Assembly (NCBI GenBank): GCA_963556495.2
Contig: OY747705.1
Coordinates: 34,534,298 to 34,598,297, forward strand
From: Valencia hispanica
Lineage: Eukaryota > Chordata > Actinopteri > Cyprinodontiformes > Valenciidae
Reading direction: 5' to 3'
Length of the DNA stretch: 64,000 bases
In this document: in pieces, positions 1 to 11,151 of the stretch
Layout: the number at the start of each line of letters is the position of its first letter
Position numbering within the stretch: the first letter of the stretch is position 1
Translations under genes and position numbers: made by a program
Notes under the pieces: generated by a model
Seen by the model: only the letters and a program-made list of their open reading frames with translations
Database searches by the model: none
Told to the model about the DNA's origin: nothing

Positions 1-599
1 TCAGCCACCCCTCTCTCCTTTCAAACCACAACAAGGATGAAATGATTTGAGCTGAATCAGAATTTTTTGATAGTCCCTAAGCGAACCATCGCCGTAACTT
101 CACGTCGGTCAGATCTCACAGCAAGGGAGCAGCGGAGAAAGTTGTTCCGGATAAATGTTTCAGTGACTCAAGTAAAGGTTGCATCCCGTTTTGAACCGAT
201 CCTCGATGCACTAAAACACTAAACGTAGCAATAATAGACAAAATAAAATACTACGATCAGTTGTCTTTGCGGGACTCCCCTCTCCCGGCTCGCTGCGAAA
301 TAACCAGAGTTTTCAGCTCCGCAACGTCATTTTCTGGGACAAAAATGCTCCGACATCACTTGTGCTATCAGTGTTTACACTCAAACCGCATTTATGCCCT
401 CAGAGATGTGGCCTCATTGATTGTCCAAGCGCTTTTTGCTTGCTAGCTTTTACAAGCTCATGTAGACGTTAGAGGTTAGAACATAGAAAGTTACTCTGAG
501 TGGGTAGGATTTGGGGGAACTACTGCCCCCTACAGGTTTAGCATGTCTATGAATGTGCTTGACTTTATGCGGCTAGGTGTGGGCCATAGACTGCATAAT

Positions 600-1100
600 T
601 ACAGTGTGGACTGAGATTTTTTTTTTAAAGAGGTGGTGAGGATATTCGTTAAAAAAAAAAAACCGGCTACGTGTACACATAGCCTAAGCTTTATTGACAA
701 ACTAAACCAAAGGTTTTAGCCATTAATATTATAACGTGTCATAAAATGTTTAAAAGATTAAAATGCATCAAGATAAGCCTTTAATTTCAATAAATAACAA
801 TTAGAAAATATATAATATAATGTTTAATAATATGACTTTTCTTTGTATTTACTGATGTTACTCAGGTCTCTTTATTAGTTTCTGTGTCTTACAAACTTAT
901 TCATGATAAAAAGAGGTGTTTGAAAAAGGGATTAATCTAATTCTTAGTTAAAATTAGTTCATTGAAGAATGACAAAATGACCGGGGAAGCACTTAAAATA
1001 TATTTTTTACGTTTTGTGATATTTATCAATAATTATCGATATCGATCAATATGACTATTCCCTTTATCGATATGCTCTTTTTCTAAATCGCCCAGCCCTA
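600..1100 (-). mobile_element. Terminus of a non-autonomous DNA element (hAT-like)
   Basis: The right end reads as an inward-facing terminus on the minus strand (agggctgggcgatt...), followed inside by alternating atcgat-rich sequence at 1030-1076. That is the look of abundant hAT-type non-autonomous elements in fish. No coding capacity is visible. The left end was not found and may lie further left or outside the window. A second terminus of similar sequence lies at 4380-4422. Assignment to hAT is an inference from end sequence only. Positions 1-600 hold nothing else I can name. Confidence 0.35.
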
Positions 1101-1110
1101 TGTGGTAGTA

Positions 1111-1684
1111 TATAAATAAATGGGTAAACACAATTGAAAATAAATAAATATATGGGAATAAATAAAAAATGTTATTATGTATTTCCACATTTATTTATTT
1201 ATTTACAATTATCTTTTCTTTCCACATTTACTTGTATATTAATTTCCACATTTATTTAATTATGTGTTTCCACATTTATTTATTTATTTTCTTGCACATG
1301 TGTTTATTTCCTTTCACATTTATTTATTTATTTCCACATTTATTTAATTATTATATTTTGTTGTTCCCAGGAGACCTCCCTGTTAGTGACAGGCCTGGTG
1401 TTGTACCAGCATTTATCTGACTGTGAGATTCCAGCGGTTGGGTATCTCAAGTCTGTGACAGACACACCCTTTTTAAAATACACTTCACTAAATAAATTAA
1501 TGTGGAAATGACAAAAATAATTGTGGAAATAAATAATTAAATAAATGTGGAAATATATAAATGAGCAAAAAAAAATTAAATAAATGTAGAAAAAAAATTA
1601 ATAAATGTGGAAATAAATAAATACATGTTTTATTTATTCCCCCATTTGTTTATTTGTTTTCAATTGTTTTTACCCATTTATTAA
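1111..1684. mobile_element. AT-rich foldback element (MITE-like)
   Basis: The outer arms at 1111-1167 and about 1628-1684 are near-perfect reverse complements: tataaataaatgggtaaac on the left, cccatttattaatat on the right. Inside them the left half repeats ttccacatttatttattt and the right half repeats its complement aaataaatgtggaaa. The single-stranded form could fold into a stem of more than 200 bp around a non-repetitive loop at about 1365-1480. No transposase is encoded. The open frame across the left arm is a by-product of the repeat. The superfamily is not known. Confidence 0.6.
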
Positions 1685-3910
1685 TATATTGTCAATTTTG
1701 GCAGGGATGGTCCTCCTTAGGCACCATTCTATTCATGATTAGACCACCATGTTCTTATTCATTGTGAATCTCACTTCATCCCTTACAACTTGAACACTAT
1801 CACAACTATTCAGTACATCTTACAAGTCTCCAGCAAAACATGTTACAAACTAGTACTGTGAAACACAATCCTCACACTGAAACTTTTAGGTGATGTCAGA
1901 AGTACCACTTTCCGCTATAGCTATGTTTTATTGTGAAATTTCTCTCTTTGGCTTTCCGGTTTGTTATGTTCTGTGTATTATGTTTCATATTCATGAGCAA
2001 GGACAATGCAACAATATGAGTGTAAAGGATTATGGTGAGTGACAGGAAGATGTGGGTGAGGTGTACAGGAAGCAATAATAGTTGAGATCTGTTAATAGAC
2101 GCTTTTTAGGACGAGGCTCATTGTCTCAGGGGATAGATTTTTCCCTAGATGATTTGGGACCAATAAGGTGATACCTCGGATAAAAAGTGGGGTCTGTAGA
2201 AGGAAGGGAAAGATACACATATGGGATCAATGATGAAAGGAAGAGATGAGAGGTGAAAAGATGCCTAGCTGAGAGTTAAAAAAAAGGTGGCAATTTGTTT
2301 AGAAGGGATGAGCTGAGTATAAGTAGGCAGGTAGGTAATAAGTGGTAAAGTTTGTATTGTTGTGTAATGTCCCTTGCTACTAAAATTAAGTAAATATCTA
2401 ATAATAAATATGTATCTGCATTGAATTCACTAGCTTGGACCACACCACAGTAATTTTAATATAAATGTTTGGTGAAGATTAGGGTCTGAAGAAGGCACCT
2501 GAAATGCATAATAAACTGAACTGAAAGTGATTGTTGGAGCCCTGGGGTGATTGGTTTTTGCACGTGAGAGAATGAGACCGGTGCTGGGCCTTGATGATGA
2601 AGGAAAGGCAGCTTCTGACTAAGGCTACACTGGAGGTGTTTCATTGGATGACTGAGAGTGAGGAACATGGGTCATGGAGCACAGGCAGCTGCTACGAGAG
2701 CTATCTGAAAACATGGGATGGATGGAAATGTTTCAGCTCTGGCTGGATTATTATCATACAGGGTGTGATGTGAATGAAGGACTGAGAAAGATTGTGTGAT
2801 CATAACCTATGGTGAGTATTAACTTGAAAGAGTTGAATATAGTTTCATCTTGTGAACTTGAGGGTAGTCTGTCTGCTGAAAGAACGTGGTAAACCCTGCT
2901 GATTACTGTAGTGTTCTTTCATTATTATCTCAGTGTTTCCCAGAATTTGGTTCATAGTCATGGCTTTGAGTTTTAAACTCAGTTTTATTCTGGTTCCCTG
3001 TGTTCTTCTTTATTTTTTATGTTATTTTTACATTCAACTTAATTAGTCCAAAAATACATATCTTGCACAATACTGCGTTGATTCTTTCAGTCTTTAACAG
3101 ATAATCTTGTTGCCATCATCTAGTTCTCATGGCTTTTCTCCAGATTTCTACGACTGTACATCCTGCTCTTTAGTAAGTCACCTTTTCTTTAATTAATATT
3201 CCACTGTGCTATGATTGTGCCTTCCTGTATTTTGGTGCTGTACCACACAGAAAACATGACACTCGATTTAATCTCTCCTTTTTAAGATCAAAATTTAGAG
3301 GGTAGAGGAAAGGAAGCAAAACATGTAAAAAAAATGTAGCTTTTATGCCTAAGAGTGGTTCTTAGTATGCCACTCAAGAGCATTCAGCACTTAATTATGC
3401 CTTCTTTTTTTTTTACCAGAGAACACTGGTATCCACTTTTTTAATTAGTTTAGTTTTTAAACAATGACATCTCTGTCTTCCTTTTTTTCAGTGAAACCAT
3501 TTTCACACATAATGGGGAAAGATTTTCTCAGTAGTTGTCTCTTACAAATCCTCTTAAAAAAAGAGTACTACTTGTCATTTTTTATTTGATTTTCTATAGG
3601 TTTAAATTGTATATTAGTTTATGAGGTACTTCGTAATTGGTGTCTCTATTTTGTTATCAAATGAAAATGTCTGTATGTTATTCCTACTTTAAATAAGATT
3701 ATATTTTCCTTTTAGATCAGTTTGAAATTGATTATAACTAAAAGATATATGGTATTATTTTTTATAAAAATACTTACCTTTCCATAACGAGAACAACAAT
3801 GTGTTCGACCCTCTTTAAAAGAAATTGGGCTTTGGCGGTCCGCTTGTCTCCATCCTAGGGGTTAGACCATCTCCTGGGTCGGGGGGCTGGTTGCTCTGCT
3901 GGGGTATTTG
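1685..3910. other. No recognised feature
   Basis: This is AT-rich unique-looking sequence. Short open frames (2456-2773 on both strands) have no recognisable domain. I see no repeat boundary or RNA gene. Confidence 0.5.
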
Positions 3911-4422
3911 CAGAGGTGGAAAGAGTACTAAAATATTCTACTCAAGTAAAAGTACTTCTACTGTGATGAAGATTTACTCGGGTACACGTAAAATTACCAA
4001 TCTGAAATTTTACTCAAGCAAAAGTGAAAAGCAGCTTTGGTAAAATGTATTCAGAGTAAAAGTTACTTAGTTACTTTTTTTGAAAGTAGTAAGACAGTCT
4101 CTCCTGAGTAGTGCAAGAAAGACAAAGTAACTTTTTCAAAAAGTGCAATTGCAGATTAACTACAAATTTATAAATCAAAATAGGTAACACTAACAGTCAA
4201 AAGTGCGTGACTTTTCCCAAATGACCCAAAGAAGATCAAACTGACAGGTACCATCACAATGTTTGTAAGACAAAACCATGTCATTTTTGATGAGAACATG
4301 TTTTAATATCTGACAGGTATAACACAGTAAATAAACTTAGAACTTGTCCAAAAAAAAACAAAAAAAACATTGTAGTGGCTATAAATATATAGTTTAATTT
4401 TTTTCAAAATTGCCCAACCCTA
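3911..4422. mobile_element. hAT-like non-autonomous element(s)
   Basis: The left end begins cagaggtggaaagagtact and continues with repeated 'actcaagtaaaagtact' modules, typical of a very common fish hAT-derived MITE. The right limit is a different terminus: 4380-4422 ends in ttgcccaacccta, whose complement (tagggttgggcaa) resembles the element end at 1100. The stretch may therefore be two abutting or nested fragments. No coding sequence is present. No 8-bp target duplication could be paired. Confidence 0.45.
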
Positions 4423-5714
4423 ATGTACTTCTAGATTACAGTTCCTTTATTTGTGGGAAAATTAGGGTACCATTACTTAATCTTGTAATAATCGGTACCA
4501 TGAGCTTTTCAGTGACGCTGCAATTGCATTTATATATCAATTTGTGGTTGTGTAGTTCTCGGTTTGCATTGTTTTATTTCTTTTTGTTCCCTCTCCCTGC
4601 CGTCCTGTGGGTGTCGAGGTGGACTGGGATGTTTTCTTTGTTCCCCCTTCTTTCTTGTATGTTCAACTTACCCTTTCCCTCTTAACTTTTTCCCACCTCT
4701 CTTCATCGTCTTTCTTTCTTCCCCTTTATTTTCCGCCTCCGTGTCCATATTATCAGAAAAAATTTCTAATAAAATATTTCTTACACATATATATCAAGCA
4801 AAAGCTGTAATGCTCCACTTGTGAAAGTAAATCTGTCTGGCTTTTACTTGGTACTCAGACACCAAATCTGAGTGCCACACTGCCAGACAGGACACATAAG
4901 AAAAAAAAGAAATGCTATAATAAACCACGAACAGTAAATGCAGTCATTCCGTGGTCTTTTTGCTTTTTTGTGTATATTTTGTGGGGGGGCTTTTTTTCTT
5001 CTTTGTTTTATGCTGCAGGGAAGGAAAATGCAGTGTGGTAATTTATTGTACAGCATAAACCTAAGACTCTGGTTTCACACAATTTAGAAAGGAAGCCAAT
5101 TTTAAATGCTGGGATGCTTTGTTTTCTAATAATAACTAAAATCTTTGATAATAAGTATGTGGGTGAGGCCCATATCAATATTCTTTTGGGTGTTATGTTA
5201 TTAATATTGGTCTACATAATCATTGCATAGCTGACCAGATCTTTGACCTTGTGCTGTAGTGACATTCTAGTGCATCTGCCTGGCCTTACTTGCTTAACCA
5301 GTGGTGGTGCTGGGAATAAATGGCTCTCTAAATCACAATGTGCCAGTGTTTAAAAGACAAAGTAAGGGCTGGTGGGTCAAAATGCACCTGGGTTGCCTTT
5401 CCATTTCTTTACCCTTTATTCTGTGACTAAATCAATAGAGGCCAGATGATAGGAATGGGCTTTGACATTGCCAAGCTCTGTCCTTCCATCATTTACTTCT
5501 AACTCTTTAGCTAATAGAGTCATAGCAATGTCAGGCAGTTGGAAGTGTGATGTGGCAGCCCGCCTGGATAAACTGTCATAAACTGCTAGCCCACATTATC
5601 ATTACAGGACATGCAATGAAGCCCTCATCTCTATTTAATACACTTGAAATGGCATAAAGATGTACTGTCAGGGCACTGATTCCATTTGAGTGTTGTGAGT
5701 ATAAAAGACTTGTA
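4423..5714. other. No recognised feature; repeat-poor
   Basis: The open frames at 4410-5056 are low-complexity (T-rich strand) and unsupported. The part from about 5160 to 5690 is free of obvious repeats and has balanced composition. It could be unique host sequence, but nothing in it shows a function. Confidence 0.4.
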
Positions 5715-6040
5715 CAGTGGGGCAAAAAAGTATTTGGCAGCCTTCGATTGTCCAAGTTGTCCCCATCTAAAAAGATGAGTTAGGTCTATAATTTCTATCA
5801 TAGGTGCACCTCAACTGTAAGAGACAGAATATAAAAATTCTAGGATGTCACATTGTATGAATTTTAAAGAATGTATTCGTATATTGGTGCAGAAAAAAAG
5901 TATTTAGCACCTACAAACAAGCAAGAATTCTGGCCCTCACAGACCTGTCATTAATTTTTAAGCTCTTCTATCCTCCACTAGTTACCTGTATTAATGGCAC
6001 CTGTTTGATCTCAATATCTGTATAAAATACACCTGCCCAG
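5715..6040 (+). mobile_element. 5' end of a Tc1-like transposon (truncated)
   Basis: A TA dinucleotide at 5713-5714 is followed by cagtggggcaaaaaagtatt, a Tc1/mariner-type inverted-repeat end. The sequence then follows the decayed element at 32445-33956 through the left arm and the short leader (ctgtataaaatacacct). Homology stops at about 6036, before the transposase start, so only the 5' arm and leader remain. No right arm was found. Both copies are on the plus strand and belong to one family. Confidence 0.8.
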
Positions 6041-6583
6041 ACCCATCTTTACCACCTAAAGACATGATTAATCTTCTCCCTTAGTCTTCTCTTACATTCT
6101 CTCCCCTCCTATCTACTTTATACTTTGGCTTTTAAAATTTTCCTCCTTAGAACAGGTTCTAATTAACGTTCCTGTCTTCGAAAGCTAACAGTGATAATTG
6201 TGATCATTTGAGTAAAATCAGAACTATATATGTATATCAAACAAATATATTTTTTCAATATATTTTAAAGGAGTCATGACCTGTAATTTTCACTTTCCCA
6301 TGAGAACAATGTATGTTATGATTGCCTAACGATTATACACTGCCCGGGAAGCCGATATTTAAGAGTGAAGCTTTTGTTTACCCCTGGGTTCGTCAACCAG
6401 CCCACGTGAATGCGCACTCAAATACGTAGTTTTAATTACTGGCCGACTTGACGTCAAGTCGGCGCAGGATATACCATATATAGACATCGCAGACCTACCT
6501 ATGCTGCAGGAAGCCCGCCCCACTCCTCTCCCCCTCGCTCCTCTCCCCCTCATATTCAGTCGAGCGGCGCCATTACTGAATTC

Positions 6584-6852
6584 TAGTGATGGGAATTCCA
6601 GCTCTTTTTGGAGAGCCAGTTCGTTTGAATTGGCTCACCATAAAGAGCCGGCTCTTTCATCTCCTCAGATTTTCTGTTGCTTAAAGTGTATTTATTAGCA
6701 AAATTAATGCAAAACGATGTGCACCAAATGTACCAAAACAAGCAGGGGGGAATGAAAAAAAAAAAAAAACGGCTCCCAATGACGAGCCGACTCCAATCGT
6801 TCACTTCAAAGAGTTAGCTCTTAGAGCCGGTTCGTTCGCGACCGACACATCA
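6584..6852. mobile_element. hAT-type MITE nested in the Kolobok-like element
   Basis: The left end is tagtgatgggaattcc and the right end is gaccgacacatcac. The subterminal arms carry inverted copies of agagccgg/ccggctct (ggagagccagttcg near the left, gagccggttcgttcgcg near the right). This matches the pattern of abundant small hAT elements in fish. The middle has a 15-base A run and no coding sequence. No clean 8-bp duplication was found, so exact ends are uncertain by a few bases. Confidence 0.6.
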
Positions 6853-6996
6853 CCGATTCAAAGTACGAACTCCACAGTGAAAGATGCAGAAAGTTTCTTC
6901 ACGCAATGATGCATGAAGAAGACATATTCGTGTTGGCCTTTTATTTTAATCAGCTAAATCAGCTAAAACCATTTCTACCAGAAACATAGTGCACAC

Positions 6997-7170
6997 GTGA
7001 GTTGCTCTGTTGTTGACTGCCAGAATCAACATGGAAATATTTTTTCTATTTTTTTTTTTACGCAGGAATTCTTTACGAATTTGGGACAATATCAGGCAAA
7101 GTTGGCATCAAAGCTCCGTTTGGAAAAAGGGGCCATTCCAACAATCAGAGACTTGCCTGCAATTGAAACG
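6997..7170 (+). pseudogene. THAP-domain-like exon remnant
   Basis: The frame opens with MSCSVVDCQN, the Cys-X4-Cys start expected of a THAP zinc finger, and later reads KLRLEKGAIPTIRDLP, like the conserved end of a THAP domain (basic run followed by Ala-Ile/Val-Pro-Thr). The middle is disrupted by a T-rich stretch (7038-7063) ending in an acceptor-like acgcag, so an intron or insertion may split the domain. A good splice donor (acg|gtaagg) follows at about 7170. THAP domains are the DNA-binding part of Kolobok and P-type transposases. The position inside TTAA-flanked ends supports a transposase origin. The catalytic part is absent. Confidence 0.45.
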
Positions 7171-7545
7171 GTAAGGCTGTGTTTTTTATTGCTCTGGTGT
7201 GTGTAATAAACAGCAGCTAACTGCTAATGTGGCTATTGTATGCTAGCCAGAGTAGTAGATATGGGTTTGATAGGCTGAAGCATTACCTGCGGTGTCATCC
7301 CCCCTTCTTCCTGCCACCAATCAACGCGCCCCTCATTTGCATTATTACAATGCCCGTCCACGACAGCCAAAGTATCGCATCAGATCTTGCGAGACAATAA
7401 TGCCTTCAGAAATAAGGGTCAGAGGAGCTCTGTGTTTATTTTTTTCACTTTTTTTCAACTTTTCTTTTTTAGAAGGGCCTGAAAGACTATAATAGAGCGT
7501 GGGTATCCAAGATAATACTAGGTTATGACTCCTTTAAAGGTCCTA

Positions 7546-7672
<127 letters not shown>

Positions 7673-7699
7673 GTGTGTATTCGATTTCATTATATATTG

Positions 7700-9285
7700 T
7701 TGGTGACATTTATGCTGGTGATACAATACATGTGTCTGTATTGAACCGCTCGATACAGTGCTTTCGGTTCAGTACGCATATGTGTTGAACAATACAGAAT
7801 TTTTATTTTATCAGCTTTTCTTCTCATGAAGCGCTCTGTGTTGAGAGCTCAGTAGATCTGTGTTTGACTTCTCTGCCTAAGCTGCATGAGGGGACCTAAG
7901 TCACGCCCTTCTACTTCCGGTCCATGGGTCGGTTACTGCCCCAAAAAATGAATGACAGTCAATAAAGTGATAAGTTATTTTCCGATCCCATTTGAAATGC
8001 GCCATGGATTGAACATGTGATGTCCATGAATTTTAAAGACACATTTTGATGAAGAATGCGATAATTTTCAACTGGCGGCTAAAGTTACTTTAGATTTTCT
8101 GTAAAAACACTTATTGACTACAACTGAAGAAGAAGAAGGAGAAAAATGGATTCCAGGACGAAGGAAGGAGCAATAAACGTGGAGAAAACCACCATAAATG
8201 TGGAAAGTGGCAGCTATTCTGGGGAGAAATAGTTGGTTGACTGAGAGCCAGCATGCAGCTCCACAAAGTCTAGGTGAGTTTTTTAATTGCTAGCTGGTGC
8301 TAGCTAGCGTTAGCTCCATTACGTCATGCGACTTCTGATTTGTAGGCATTTTATTGTGAATTTTTACAATCAAATAAATCCCAAATAACTTGACAAACAC
8401 AGTCGAAACGCACATCATTAGTTGTCATTTAATTTGAGGTACATCATACGTGGGATTTAGGACGTAAGACAAAGAACTTTTACTGCTCCATTGACTTCCA
8501 TTCGTTGTGTCTTTCAGGCAGAGAACCCACGGGGCAACAGGAAGTGAAGGAGACTTAGGCTTCCCATTGTTGAGCGCAGATCCACTTGTCCTGCCACATG
8601 CATTCACTCAAGCTAGCGAGACAAATTATGAGAAGTTAGGTTGTTGCAACAAGGCAACTGCCTCAACGCTACTGGAAATTGAACCTCCTCCACCATCATT
8701 CAGATCTGGCGTTTGTAACTATTTTGGTTTACATTTGAAACATGACCCTGATGGTAAGTGCGTTGTGGACAAAAGTACAATGGTATGTCGGATGTGCCAC
8801 ACAATGCTCAATTACATCGGTGGGAACACAACGAATATGACTGTACATTTACGCCAACATCACCCTGGTGCAAAGACAAGTGGAAGCAGACAAAAACAAC
8901 AACAACAAGCACGTATGCTACAAACTTTACCAGAGTCATTTAGACAGCCGTTAGCACATGATTCTAAGGGCAAAAGAAATTAAAGGAATTTATTATGCTG
9001 CTGAGAATAAACCCTAGTAGAAGTATATAGTATAGCTTTTATTTTGGAAAGAACCATTTCTTTGTAATATACTCTGCTTTCCATAGATTAGTGATTTCTC
9101 AGTCAAATTAATTTATTTTTTTATTTATATTATTTTGCTGTTTCAGTTTCAGTTGTACTTTTGAATTAATTTCAATAACTTACAAATTAAAAAATGCATT
9201 AACTTTTTTTGTATCGAAAAAATATCGAACCATGACACCAAACTATCGAACAGAACTGTAAATTTCTTTTATCGTTGCACCCCTA
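7700..9285 (+). mobile_element. hAT transposon remnant with BED finger
   Basis: The right end reads tatcgttgcacccctaa, a hAT-type terminus (complement taggggtgcaacgata). The subterminal sequence is rich in tatcgaac motifs. Near the left, related motifs (tattgaaccgctcgatac, tttcggttcagtacgc) match the usual subterminal region. The left terminal repeat itself is missing and the (TA)n tract sits where it should be. Inside lies one BED-finger exon (8518-8983), but no catalytic or dimerisation domain. This is an internally deleted element. The region 7860-8500 holds leader or intron-like sequence. Confidence 0.6.
8518..8983 (+). pseudogene. BED-type zinc finger of a hAT transposase
   Basis: The exon starts after a splice-acceptor-like tgtctttcag. 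In the translated frame the aromatic start of a BED finger (SGVCNYFGL) is followed by CRMCHTML and then HLRQHHPG, giving a Cys-X2-Cys ... His-X4-His zinc site. BED fingers bind the ends of hAT elements, and ZBED host genes descend from such transposases. After the finger come a glutamine-rich linker and a stop (8981-8983). The rest of the transposase, including the acidic catalytic residues and the C-terminal dimerisation region, is absent. The frame is open for the whole exon, so a short DNA-binding peptide could be made if it is transcribed, but nothing shows that it is. Confidence 0.6.
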
Positions 9286-9599
9286 ATATATATGTAAATG
9301 TAATATTTCAAAAGAAATTTTTGCTTCCTAGGATGTCTCAAAGAACAGTACAAACATCTGATGGGTTAACCCACACAGAAACTCAGCTGTTGATACCTTT
9401 TTCATGGTATTTTTTGCCTTGTCACCAACAGGCTTATTTTAAATAACATAATAAACATTGTATAATAAAATGTTATTTATAATAATATGATAGATGAAGG
9501 GGCCAGCTCTGGGCTCCCCTCAATCTTGCCCACCCCCCTCCCCACGAAAGCAGAAAAAATGGGTAAGCATAAGGATTTCAGCTTGTCTGACAGAGCCCA

Positions 9600-9756
9600 A
9601 TTGAGATCGCTGGAGCTCCTTAAAACCTCAACTCTTGTGGCGTGTTCCTCGCCTGCAGTCTGTAATGGGAATATTTATTTAATGACTGCATTTCCTGTCT
9701 TAGTATGAGTCACAACAATAACATTTCAACTTGAAGAAACAAGCATGATGTTCAAG
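9600..9756 (+). pseudogene. Possible upstream part of the L2-type LINE, before the hAT insertion
   Basis: If the hAT element and one 8-bp duplication are removed, the frame upstream of 9757 runs into the frame at 11160. It reads ...AFPVLV, stop (9706-9708), then VTTITFQLEETSMMFKH and on into the RT-bearing frame. The AFPVLV stretch looks like the decayed end of an endonuclease domain. At least two stops (9706, 11208) interrupt it. The link to the LINE is an inference. The 5' limit is not visible. Confidence 0.35.
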
Positions 9757-11151
9757 CAGGCCCGGCCCTAACCAATTTGGTGCCCTAGGCAAGATTTTAA
9801 GCAGCGCCCCCGTGCATCGCAGTACAGTACTTGCACTGCTAGTGTACATACTCACAAGAAACTCAATAGCTTTATTTTAGACATTCTTCTACTGAAATTA
9901 AACAATTGCACATTCAAAGCCAGTCAGCTGGGTCTATTGGAGCAACAGAAGGTTCGCTTGATGCTGCTGCATACCTGCCGGTTTGTGCTTTCTTAGGTGG
10001 AGGCAACAGAGGGATTGGCAAGGGTGGGACTGAGAAACCTCAGCAGCGCATGTGAAGACAGAAGAGGAGTATGTAAACACATGATTTAAAAAATACAATA
10101 AAATGAAATAATATAAATGAGAAACCTGGAGATAAATAAATGATGTAGACCATAGTGTATAATATACAATGTATTTTTTCAGATACAAATTATATTAGTA
10201 ATTCATATTAGTAATAATTTACATTTTATTATCATTACAATGAAATTCTAATTAGCAGAATGCAAAAGAATCAGTAAACTGCAGTATAATATTGCATGTG
10301 GGAATGATAAGTTATGCTCTAACATTAATGATGTGCACTTTAACACAGGTGTAAAGTTTAACATGATAAACACACTTTATAGACAATATGAGCTGAAACA
10401 CAGTTAACAGCTGGTGTTACAACTATGGAATTGTTATTATGATTATTAATGGTATTTTGATTGATTTTGATTGATTATTACAAGCTGGGAAAGTGAGATA
10501 ATGATGCCAATGAAATTAACATTAATACACCTGCTGATTAGATCTAATATTTACACATTTGTCCGAGGAAGTTACTCATATCACTATTTTCCATAATAAT
10601 AGCGCTAGGCTTATCTGTTAGAACCATTGACTGTTAATATTTTGGTTAGAACTAGCAGATAGCACTGGCTATTTATACATTGATCATCGTTCTGTGACAT
10701 CAAAATAATATCATTAACATCATCTTTACTGTAACATTACCTTTGTCTTTGGTGCGTCTTTCCTCCTCTTCTTTTCTTTTTTCCTCCCCTGGGCACCAGA
10801 TAATTTGGGACGCTATAACATATAAAAAATTTTGAACGAAAACCGAATGGCGGCCAGGTAAAAGAAGTCTGATTGGTGGAGGTGGTTTCCCATCCTGCTT
10901 TGCAGCGCCTCATGTTGTGTTCTGCACCGTGAGCTAAGTGTATGTGTGATCCCTTCAAGTCTCCCCTGGTAGCGGTATAATATAATTGTATAACAGAAAA
11001 TTGATGCAATGTAAATTACATTAATGCTTCTCTCATCACAGTGTCAATGAGGTACAATTAAACGTAAAGTCACTAACACGTCTCTGGTGCCCCCAGGGTA
11101 TGCGGCGCCCTTAGCAGTTGCCTATACTGCCTATGCCACGGGCCGGCCCTG
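9757..11151. mobile_element. Non-autonomous hAT transposon with 8-bp target duplication
   Basis: The ends are caggcccggccct at the left and gggccggccctg at the right, inverted repeats. They are flanked by a perfect 8-bp duplication tgttcaag at 9749-9756 and 11152-11159. Eight-base duplications and CAGGG...CCCTG ends fit hAT. The 1395 bp contain no transposase frame. Subterminal sequence (ttggtgccctaggcaag near the left, ggtgcccccagggtatgcgg near the right) is typical of this group. It sits inside the upstream part of an L2-type LINE and so is younger than that LINE copy. Confidence 0.85.

Larger units (their letters stand above)
6269..7533 (+). mobile_element. Kolobok-like DNA transposon, non-autonomous
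   Basis: TTAA at 6265-6268 and at 7534-7537 flank imperfect terminal inverted repeats: aggagtcatgacc at the left and the complement of ggttatgactcct at the right (12 of 13 match). A TTAA duplication with ends starting AGG, together with a THAP-like exon inside (6997-7170), is what is known of the Kolobok superfamily. piggyBac also uses TTAA, but its ends start CCC. The element is 1265 bp, too short for a full transposase. A hAT MITE is nested in it. Superfamily assignment is an inference from the duplication, ends and THAP-like remnant taken together. Confidence 0.6.

Noticed and set aside
1169..1420. 83-codon frame rich in Phe, Ile, Tyr
   Set aside because: It runs along the left arm of the foldback and follows its repeat period.
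2456..2773. Overlapping small frames on both strands
   Set aside because: Short, no domain, no context.
6576..6860. Target duplication for the MITE at 6584
   Set aside because: ctgaattc at the left and cgattcaa at the right share only a few bases, so I do not claim a duplication.
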